In this document: in pieces, positions 7,774 through 13,328 of the stretch | Numbering within the stretch: position 1 is the first letter of the stretch | Layout: the number at the start of each line of letters is the position of its first letter | Assembly (NCBI GenBank): GCA_948815685.1 | Contig: CAQJOC010000003.1 | Span: 4,443 to 18,287, forward strand | Direction: 5' to 3' | DNA length: 13,845 nucleotides | DNA from: an uncultured Eubacteriales bacterium | GTDB taxonomy: Bacteria; Bacillota; Clostridia; Oscillospirales; Acutalibacteraceae | Notes under the pieces: model-generated | Seen by the model: the letters and a program-made list of their open reading frames with translations, nothing else | Databases searched by the model: none | What the model was told of the DNA's origin: nothing | Program-made: the position numbers and the translations under genes

Positions 7774-8061
7774 ATCACATCACTACTCTCTTTCCCTATA
7801 AAAATTTATTTTTTATACTTTCTGTTTTTTATATTTTTCGTATTTAACTTTTATTTCATTTTCTTATTTATTTTTTATTTATTTTCTAAGTGTATTTTTT
7901 AACTTATTTCCTCCATTTCATGTAATTATCCACTCACTTCCTTTTACTTTTTCTTTTTTTCAATTTTCTTTTCTATCCTTTTTCATGGATTCACCTCTTT
8001 CTTTCCTTTCATACTAAATAATCTTTCACCACCATAAAAATCCTCCAAACTCTATAAAAAT
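7774..8061 (-). other. Purine-rich spacer with three SD-led mini-ORFs
   Basis: No normal gene is visible here. The transcript strand is nearly all A and G. Three tiny reading frames each have a good SD: MVVKDYLV (8035-8009, GGAGGA five bases upstream), MKKDRKEN (7986-7960, GAGGTG five bases upstream) and MKWRK (7921-7904). They may be chance products of a purine-rich tract, or may keep ribosomes on the messenger. A similar purine-rich spacer lies on the other side of the tube gene (8704-8891). Confidence 0.5.
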
Positions 8062-8178
8062 TTATTTGATATATCTTAACGTTCTCCCCTCATAACGGAC
8101 AGCACCGACTTCAATAAAAAATATCCCATAAGTACTGTCCGTTTCAGGAGTCAAAACGATAAATTTAAAATCCTCAAA
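8062..8178 (-). other. Coding-like segment in frame after the tube stop codon
   Basis: Directly after the TAA of the tube gene, 38 sense codons follow in the same frame before the next TAA. They read FEDFKFIVLTPETDSTYGIF, then FIEVGAVRYEGRTLRYIK. The amino-acid mix is protein-like and quite unlike the purine-rich spacer that follows. There is no good start codon with an SD (TTG at 8154 is the only option near the beginning). It could be a remnant of a longer tube protein or lost gene, or a readthrough extension. I do not recognise the sequence. Confidence 0.45.
8094..8143. repeat. Inverted repeat downstream of the tube gene
   Basis: AACGGACAG (8094-8102) and CTGTCCGTT (8135-8143) are perfect 9-base inverted arms. 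The stem can be extended inward by about four more pairs if G-U is allowed. It lies in the coding-like segment after the tube stop. No T-run follows on the transcript strand, so it looks more like an mRNA-stabilising or attenuating hairpin than a standard intrinsic terminator. Confidence 0.5.
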
Positions 8179-8697
8179 TTAACCCGCAGTAACCGGAGTT
8201 GTATCTCTTATGATACCCTCATGCTGTATCGTTAATTTTTCTATCAGTATATCCGAAGTTGTTGAATCAAGGTCACCTGATTCATATTTACTCGGCCATG
8301 CATTTATAATTTGCCAACTTGCAGTCGCCTCACCTGCATTATCAAATACTGTTATAGTTGCATTAACCGGTGTAAATGTACCCCCCTCTAAATAACTGTT
8401 AAAATAATTATAAAGCAATGGATTTGAATAAAGTCCTTTTTCAAGGGTAAATTCAGTGTAACTCACAAGTCCGGGTAATTTTCTTTTTGTAAGTCTGCCG
8501 AATCCGCCTTCTCTGTACTCCTGTGGTTCAACTTCAGCGTTGAATCCACCTGTAATAGACTTAAACGAGGTAGTTCCAAGTCCTGTAAAGCTACATGTGA
8601 ACCTAAATCCTCTTATCGGATTTCTAAGACCGCCGGCAGCGGCACTTTCCGTGGTTAAGGCTTCAGTTCCTAAATCTTGTATTCCTTCTGCTCCCAT
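8179..8697 (-). CDS. Inner tube protein (T4 gp19-like, Afp1/Pvc1-type)
   Basis: A 172-residue protein of normal tube length. After a short leader comes NPIRGFRFTCSFTGLG, then FKSITGGFNAEVEPQEYREG and LPGLVSYTEFTLEKGLYSN, ending with GDLDSTTSDILIEKLTIQHE. This is the two-sheet tube fold with its N-terminal arm, the beta-hairpin around the E-Y-R-E-G motif and the C-terminal GDLD strand. Six-subunit rings of this protein stack inside the sheath and form the channel or cargo space. A start at ATG 8697 is preferred because AGAAAGGA ends ten bases before it; an upstream TTG (8703) gives two extra residues. It is flanked on both sides by purine-rich spacers, which may support the high expression a major tube protein needs. 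Confidence 0.93.
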   Translation of the reverse strand: MGAEGIQDLGTEALTTESAAAGGLRNPIRGFRFTCSFTGLGTTSFKSITGGFNAEVEPQEYREGGFGRLTKRKLPGLVSYTEFTLEKGLYSNPLLYNYFNSYLEGGTFTPVNATITVFDNAGEATASWQIINAWPSKYESGDLDSTTSDILIEKLTIQHEGIIRDTTPVTAG

Positions 8698-8703
8698 AAT
8701 CAA

Positions 8704-8891
8704 TCAATCCTTTCTAAAATAAATTTTTCGCATTTATCTTTTTTCACTTTTCCTCTTTAATTTTTTTATTACTTTCCTTATTACTTTTCTTTAATTATCT
8801 TTACATTTAATCTTTTTCTTCTTATATTTCTTTCTTTATTTTCTTTCTTTTTATCTCTTAATTTACATTTTTAAATTCTTATTTTAGAGTA
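8704..8891 (-). other. Purine-rich spacer between sheath and tube genes
   Basis: About 188 bases with no gene. On the transcript strand it is almost wholly A and G with a few T (many AAAGAAAG and AATAAAG units), so the mRNA here should be unstructured. It ends in the AGAAAGGA Shine-Dalgarno site of the tube gene. I see no hairpin or promoter of quality in it. Confidence 0.5.
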
Positions 8892-10622
8892 TTATTCTCC
8901 TGTTTTTTGTGTAATTCTAAAGATAACAAACTCGGCAGGTTTCACAGGTGCCACACCTATCACACAAATTAATCTTCCCAAATCTATGTCATCTTTCGTC
9001 ATTGTATTAGGACCGATATCAACGAAAAATGCATCTGATGGTGAGCCTCCGACCAAACCTCCGCTTCTCCAAACACCTTCCAAAAAGAGCTCGATAGTTC
9101 TTTTAACTCTTGACCAAAGTCCTGCATCATTAGGCTCAAATACAACCCAATTTGTATTGCTCTTAATGGATTCTTCGAGGTATATGAAAAGTCGTCTGAC
9201 GTTTACATACTTCCAAAGAGGTTTAGATGAAGCAGTTCTTGCTCCCCATATTCTTATTCCCGCTCCCGGGAATTTTCTTATAAGATTTACGCCCTTTGGA
9301 TTTAAAAGGTCTTGTTCCCCTACACTATAATTTACCGACAGTCCGGTACAGTTAGCTATTACCTCATTTGCTGGTGCTTTGTGAACTCCTCTTGAATTAT
9401 CACTTCTTGCAAATACTCCCAAAACAGAGCCTGAAGGCGGAATGAAGATATCTTTCTTGTCAAGAGGGTCAAAAACTTTAAGCCATGGATGATAAACCGC
9501 ACAATAATCACTGTCAAATGAATCTCTGTATTTAAGAACATCCGGAACGCTTTTATTGTTAAGAGGCATATCTATAACCGCAAAACGACTTGCTAAGTTT
9601 TCACAGTGGTTAACCAAAGACAGCTGAACATTAAGACTTGTAATCCCTGGAACTGCCATAATACTAACATCCGTGTTATCTAAAAATGCCTGAATTCCTG
9701 TCCTAGAACCTGGGCCATCGTCTTTCCCGATAAAGTCATTATCCGTAATGCTGGCAGCCGAACCATTAAGACCACCTTTAAGCATCGCTTTAACAAATTC
9801 TTCGTCTTTTTCGCCTCCAAACACACCTTTTAAAAATTCAATCGGTGCTATCGCTTCCTTAGGAGGTGTTACCTTAATGTTAACTAAGTCCGACCTTATC
9901 ATTTTCTTTTCAATAAATGACGGGTCTGAAACATTCAAAGAAACTCCCTCATATACTTCTTCCGTTCCGTCGCATTCGACTTTAACATCAATTCCACAAG
10001 TCTTTATTACAATTCTAGGAGAAATATTGTCATCCACAACATCTCCTTCAAATGGTTTATCGAATGTAATAGTATTTCCTCTTGCAGCTTTTACTCGATT
10101 ATACTGAGACTTTCCGCCTCCTTCGACTACAACTATATCCCCAACATCAAAGCCAACCGCATTTTTAAGTCTATAAACCCCTGTTTTATCAATAACTTCA
10201 AGAATCTGAGTTTTACTGTCACTCGATGGTGAAAATGTCACGATGACATTGTCTCCCCAAGCTCCGGGATTCTTGGCCTCAATGTTTACCAGTCCCTCTT
10301 TACCTTTCTTGCATACACCTTTGGCTATCTCTGCATCCGGTGGAACAACTCTCGATATAAATGCCCTTGAACCTCCGTTGGCAAAGAAATTGTGAACAGC
10401 ATAAGCTAAAAATCTATATTGTCCAAATTCATTCGCCTGAAGATATCCGCCAAACTTTCTTGTAAAATCCGACGGACTTGCCACTAAAACGGGTGCCCCG
10501 CCTATCGGTCCTCTCTCTGCAAGTCCAACAAAACCTGCTGTGCTTGTCCCTACTCCTTGCATAGGAGTAGCACCACTGTCAAACTCTTCCACGTACACTC
10601 CGGGAGATAAATACTCTGCCAT
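8892..10622 (-). CDS. Contractile tail sheath protein (T4 gp18-like, Afp2/Pvc2-type)
   Basis: About 576 residues from the preferred start. The N-terminus MAEYLSPGVYVEEFDSG, followed by GTSTAGFVGLAERGPIGGAP and FTRKFGGYL, is the standard sheath opening. The conserved C-terminal domain contains YVNVRRLFIYLEESI, NDAGLWSRVKRTIELFLEGV, GGSPSDAFFVDIG and a final EFVIFRITQ strand, which form the handshake that links neighbouring subunits. The variable insertion (about residues 130-290) is the surface-exposed middle region. The protein wraps the tube and contracts to drive it outward. I favour the ATG at 10622 because homologues begin close to Y-L-x-P-G-V-Y-V-E-E; the ATG at 10646 adds eight residues and has GAGAGG 11 bases upstream. 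Only one sheath gene is present in the window, versus three in Afp and PVC. A strong hairpin lies in the leader between it and the preceding gene. Confidence 0.95.
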   Translation of the reverse strand: MAEYLSPGVYVEEFDSGATPMQGVGTSTAGFVGLAERGPIGGAPVLVASPSDFTRKFGGYLQANEFGQYRFLAYAVHNFFANGGSRAFISRVVPPDAEIAKGVCKKGKEGLVNIEAKNPGAWGDNVIVTFSPSSDSKTQILEVIDKTGVYRLKNAVGFDVGDIVVVEGGGKSQYNRVKAARGNTITFDKPFEGDVVDDNISPRIVIKTCGIDVKVECDGTEEVYEGVSLNVSDPSFIEKKMIRSDLVNIKVTPPKEAIAPIEFLKGVFGGEKDEEFVKAMLKGGLNGSAASITDNDFIGKDDGPGSRTGIQAFLDNTDVSIMAVPGITSLNVQLSLVNHCENLASRFAVIDMPLNNKSVPDVLKYRDSFDSDYCAVYHPWLKVFDPLDKKDIFIPPSGSVLGVFARSDNSRGVHKAPANEVIANCTGLSVNYSVGEQDLLNPKGVNLIRKFPGAGIRIWGARTASSKPLWKYVNVRRLFIYLEESIKSNTNWVVFEPNDAGLWSRVKRTIELFLEGVWRSGGLVGGSPSDAFFVDIGPNTMTKDDIDLGRLICVIGVAPVKPAEFVIFRITQKTGE

Positions 10623-10700
10623 AACCTTCGGCTCTCTACCGGTCATCCCAATAAGAGCCTCTCAACTCCTTTCAATTTAAAAATATTAATTAAATATATA

Positions 10701-10742
10701 TTTACTGATAAATTAGGGAAATGAGCCCTAATTTACGGTAAA
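10701..10742. repeat. Strong intercistronic hairpin ahead of the sheath gene
   Basis: TAAATTAGGG (10709-10718) and CCCTAATTTA (10726-10735) are perfect 10-base arms around a 7-base loop, with a second outer stem TTTAC/GTAAA (10701-10705, 10738-10742) across small bulges. It starts 15 bases after the stop of the upstream gene. No clean U-run follows on the minus strand, so full termination is doubtful. RNA processing, stabilisation of the sheath message or partial attenuation fit better. Confidence 0.55.
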
Positions 10743-10756
10743 GCAAACTAACATTT

Positions 10757-11965
10757 TTACTTAATGTTGTAACTTTTTTTTATGTTTTCTATAATTTTTA
10801 AAAATTCATTCATACTCAAACCTTTTACTCTTGCTTTGGCACGCAAATCTCTGGCAATTTCTTCCGCTTTCTCTTCTCCGATTACTTCTGCGAGAATTTT
10901 TTTGAGCTCTTCTATTAAAATGATTTTTTGTGATAATTCCCAGTCTGATTTTTTGCGTTTCTTTTTTAATTTCTTTCCACGCCGTGCCTCTTGATCCGGT
11001 AATTCATTATTTTCATCTTGCTCATTATTTTCATTTTCGGTTTCATTTTCATCCGTCTGTTTATTTTGACTAATTCTATCTTTTTGCTTTTTTAGTTCTT
11101 CTGATTCTGTCTTCATTTTAATCTTTTTATTTGCAAGATCTTTAGTAAAATCAACCAATTCGTTTGAAAAATCTTTATTTTTTTCTTTCTTTTCACTCTT
11201 TATTTCTTCAATTTTTTCTTTTTCCTCATTAATTTCATGAATTACCTTAGAATTCTTTTTCTTTTCTTTTTGAAGTTTTTCTTCGGAAGAATCCTTTGCT
11301 TCTTCCCCAAAAAATTTATTTCTTCTAATACTTTTTATTTTTTTTACATATTCTTTCTTTTCATTAATTTTACGGCTTTCTTTAAAAACTTTTTTCTTCA
11401 TTATTTGAAGTTTTTCCAAAACGTCATTCTCTTTTTTATAGTTGTAAATCATATTTGTTTCATTAGCTGTTTTGTCGTTATCATCGTCCACCCCTATTTT
11501 TTCAAACTTCTCTGTTTGTTTGTCAAAACGAAAACTAATAGCTCCCGCTTTAAATTCTTTTTCTTTTCCATCAAAGTTTGCACCAAAATAAGTTTTCGGA
11601 GAAGATTTATCTCTTTTGGGAATGCCCTCCCGAGCTCTATCCTTTTCAGATACAACCGTAAAGCCTAAATCGGACGATTTTTTAAATCTGTTAAACCCTA
11701 CCATTACAGTTCCCATGGATTTTGTTTCAAAACTTCCCATTTGCTGAGGTATATCACTTACTTTTTTCCCTCCGCTAGGTACTGCTTTTTTTATATCCAA
11801 GTCATTTTTTAGAATCTCGCTGTCACGACTTTTTTTGTTATTATCCGTCCACCACGTTACCGTGTCACTCATCTTCTGTGGGTATTTTAACAAATCATAA
11901 TTTTCTCTATCGTGGGAAACGTCAGAATAGATATCTTTTTTCACCTTTTTCTCATACTCCGACAT
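10757..11965 (-). CDS. Unrecognised highly charged protein, first gene of the array
   Basis: A 402-residue protein I do not recognise. Residues 1-160 hold most of the hydrophobic and aromatic content (TVTWWTDNNKK, GTVMVGFNRFKK, KTYFGANFDGKEK, GAISFRFDKQTEKFEKIGVD) and may form a small beta-rich domain. Residues 175-300 are K/E-rich helix, probably coiled coil. Residues 303-326 are an acidic, asparagine-rich linker, and 328-340 are strongly basic (GKKLKKKRKK). Residues 341-402 form a compact helical C-terminal module (IILIEELKKILAEVIGEEKA, ending FLKIIENIKKSYN). There is no signal peptide or membrane segment, so it should be cytoplasmic or inside the particle. The ATG at 11965 has GGGAG nine bases upstream. 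As the gene before the sheath, it could be a cargo, a chaperone or a regulator; its charge pattern resembles that of the 964-residue protein, but I see no shared motif. Confidence 0.75.
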   Translation of the reverse strand: MSEYEKKVKKDIYSDVSHDRENYDLLKYPQKMSDTVTWWTDNNKKSRDSEILKNDLDIKKAVPSGGKKVSDIPQQMGSFETKSMGTVMVGFNRFKKSSDLGFTVVSEKDRAREGIPKRDKSSPKTYFGANFDGKEKEFKAGAISFRFDKQTEKFEKIGVDDDNDKTANETNMIYNYKKENDVLEKLQIMKKKVFKESRKINEKKEYVKKIKSIRRNKFFGEEAKDSSEEKLQKEKKKNSKVIHEINEEKEKIEEIKSEKKEKNKDFSNELVDFTKDLANKKIKMKTESEELKKQKDRISQNKQTDENETENENNEQDENNELPDQEARRGKKLKKKRKKSDWELSQKIILIEELKKILAEVIGEEKAEEIARDLRAKARVKGLSMNEFLKIIENIKKSYNIK

Positions 11966-11995
11966 CGTGTTATGCTCCCTTCGATAAGTAAACTT

Positions 11996-12041
11996 AGACT
12001 AAAATCACTTCAAAATGGCTCCCCCCTATTCTCTTTAGTCT
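11996..12041. repeat. Inverted repeat in the leader of the operon
   Basis: AGACTAAA (11996-12003) and TTTAGTCT (12034-12041) are perfect 8-base arms. On the minus strand the loop between them holds GGGGGGAG, an SD-like sequence that is not the SD of the first gene. The hairpin would lie in the 5' leader of the operon mRNA, 31 bases before the start codon. It could be regulatory, but 8 bases of AT-rich pairing is modest evidence. Confidence 0.35.
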
Positions 12042-12416
12042 TTTGATAGGTGCATTTATAAAAAATTTTATTCAACTAAACCATACTGCTTGAATTATTA
12101 TACTATAATATTAAATTATGCTGTATAATTTTGTATGATTTTGTTTACAGAGGAAGTATATCACAAAACAACCATTTATTCCATTAATTATATCTTAAAT
12201 TATCATTTTTATTTATATTTTGATTTTATCCTTGATATTTTAATACAAAATAACATGTTATATATTATAAAATGTCAATAATTTCTAATATACACATCAA
12301 AAAATATAATTTTTGTTTTTTAAATATTTAGTCCAATAACTTGAAACTCAAATAATATTCTTCTGTAAAGTAAAGTTATTTTACGAAAACTTTCACTTTT
12401 TTATTGTGGCTTGTCT

Positions 12417-12640
12417 TTAAGGCAACACCGCACAGAAGTAAAAAAGAAAAGATGTGATAAAATAAAAATATGAATAGGCAATTAAGGAAACACCATATAA
12501 AAAGCCTAAAAACGGTCCACCAAGTAGATCATCAAAAATAGTTTAACCCACAAATTTTACGCTACAGAATCTATACTGATCACGCCAATCGCCACATAAA
12601 GCGATTTAAGATTTTTCAGCACTGTTATCACAACCCCCTG
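12417..12640. other. Composition patch, possible insertion-sequence remnant or RNA gene
   Basis: The stretch is visibly less AT-rich than its flanks. It begins with TTAAGGCAACACC (12417-12429) and has a near-copy TTAAGGAAACACC (12482-12494) as a direct repeat. It includes a short plus-strand ORF (12470-12541, MNRQLRKHHIKSLKTVHQVD and three more residues) without a convincing SD, and an AATCGC/GCGATT inverted repeat (12587-12592, 12601-12606). The minus strand has a 27-codon open stretch that ends at 12555. It looks like the decayed end of a mobile element or a small RNA locus; I cannot say which. Confidence 0.3.
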
Positions 12641-12728
12641 AAAAAACATCTTTTGAAAATTTTTTTAATCTTTGGCATTTATAACTATGAATTATTAATT
12701 GTTGTTTTAGGCCCGGTCTAATATATTC

Positions 12729-12746
12729 GACTTTGCAGGAAGGCTA
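12729..12746 (-). repeat. Third copy of the MITE-like end sequence
   Basis: On the minus strand the sequence reads TAGCCTTCCTGCAAAGTC. Its first 17 bases match the left end of the element at 13061-13214 (TAGACTTCCTGCGAAAT) at 14 positions. No partner end is clear to the left. It suggests a degraded or solo copy of the same element lies just upstream of the tRNA promoter. Confidence 0.4.
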
Positions 12747-12768
12747 CTTTTTTATTACCAATTTTTAA

Positions 12769-12797
12769 TTGACTGATAAATCATACTATGATATACT
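12769..12797 (+). promoter_or_regulatory. Sigma-70 type promoter of the tRNA-Arg gene
   Basis: TTGACT (12769-12774), an exactly 17-base spacer and TATACT (12792-12797), with the mature tRNA beginning 28 bases after the -10 box. This is the best promoter match in the window, on the same strand as the tRNA. Confidence 0.8.
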
Positions 12798-12825
12798 GTT
12801 TTAGATGATTTTTTTAATTAAATAA

Positions 12826-12902
12826 GCGCCCGTACCTCAACTGGATAGAGGGTTCGGCTACGGACCGAAACGCTAGGGGTTCGAATCCCTTCGGGCGCAC
12901 CA
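12826..12902 (+). tRNA. tRNA-Arg (anticodon ACG)
   Basis: A complete cloverleaf of 77 bases including an encoded CCA end. The acceptor arms GCGCCCG and CGGGCGC pair fully. The D stem is CCTC/GAGG, the anticodon stem TTCGG/CCGAA with loop CTACGGA (anticodon ACG), and the T arm AGGGG-TTCGAAT-CCCTT with one G-U pair. The A34 would be converted to inosine by TadA, to read CGU, CGC and CGA. It is transcribed opposite to the particle operon and sits between it and the surface protein gene. tRNA genes are common integration targets, but I found no second copy of its 3' end in the window. Confidence 0.96.
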
Positions 12903-13060
12903 ATTATTGCATTTTAGAAGTATTGTAAACTCCGAAATTTAAAGAAAGCTAGGCTAGGTCTTGTGTGAAAAATAAAAAATAGCTAAAGTGGCAAATTGAT
13001 ATATACAAAAAAATATGTTCTCATTATAAAGTTCATTATAAAAATTTTAGTAATTTAAAA

Positions 13061-13214
13061 TAGACTTCCTGCGAAATCAACTTGAGACATTAAAAAGTTG
13101 ATGTTTTTATAAATAGACTCTAAAAATTTGCAAGTTTTGTCCATCATAAATTTATCTATAACCCAATATTTTACCTTTTATTTATGAGTATGTTTTAATT
13201 TCGCAGGAGGTCTA
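13061..13214. mobile_element. MITE-like element with 17-bp inverted ends
   Basis: TAGACTTCCTGCGAAAT (13061-13077) and the complement of 13198-13214 (TAGACCTCCTGCGAAAT) are inverted ends with one mismatch. They enclose about 120 AT-rich bases with no ORF. The ends start with TA on both sides, which would fit a TA target duplication as used by IS630/mariner-like transposases (inference). A related end is present at 12729-12746. The right end abuts the 3' end of the surface protein gene and supplies its stop codon in the sorting-signal frame. Confidence 0.6.
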
Positions 13215-13328
13215 ATGGTTAAAGTTTAATTTGTCTTTTTTACGTTTGGATTTTAATATGGGGCCTAAAGAAAGCAGCATAATCCATGCGAATTTATCTA
13301 TTTGTTCTGAATTTCCGGTTTTAGCCAA
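13212..13328 (-). pseudogene. Out-of-frame cell-wall sorting signal of the surface protein
   Basis: In the frame next to the surface protein ORF the minus strand reads LAKTGNSEQIDKFAWIMLLS, then LGPILKSKRKKDKLNFNH and a TAG stop. This is the tripartite sortase signal: an LPxTG-like LAKTG, a hydrophobic stretch and a basic tail. The open ORF instead reads past it in the wrong frame and stops at 13298. One extra T in the AATTGG at about 13326-13331 would restore a continuous N-Y-N-L-A-K-T-G-N reading. Note also A instead of the usual P at the second position. Confidence 0.75.

Larger units (their letters stand above)
11966..12825. other. Long intergenic region: operon leader and AT-rich DNA
   Basis: This is 860 bases without a convincing gene. 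The right side of the operon leader holds a TATAAT (12102-12097, minus strand), about 130 bases before the first operon gene, but no convincing -35 box, so I only suspect the operon promoter is here. The stretch 12150-12400 is very AT-rich with nothing I can name. From about 12400 to 12650 the composition changes to something less AT-rich (separate entry). The end contains the tRNA promoter. Confidence 0.5.

Noticed and set aside
9359..9541. A 60-codon minus-strand frame inside the sheath gene
   Set aside because: It lies wholly in the sheath coding region in another frame, with no SD of note and no recognisable motif.
10701..10742. The hairpin as a classical intrinsic terminator
   Set aside because: No U-run follows the stem on the minus strand; on the plus strand there is no transcript to end.
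1..11965. The cluster as a prophage or an R-type pyocin/diffocin
   Set aside because: No head, portal, terminase, integrase, holin or lysin gene is visible, and the tail assembly/DUF6760 pair, double tube-fold genes and Afp-like sheath fit eCIS better. The flanks beyond the left edge could still change this.
12470..12541. Short plus-strand ORF encoding MNRQLRKHHIKSLKTVHQVD plus three residues
   Set aside because: It is only 23 codons with no convincing SD and no family I can name. It is noted only as part of the odd-composition patch.
13021..13042. Direct repeat of TCATTATAAA (two copies, two bases apart)
   Set aside because: It is a single short AT-rich duplication with no further copies, so it is not a CRISPR or iteron array.
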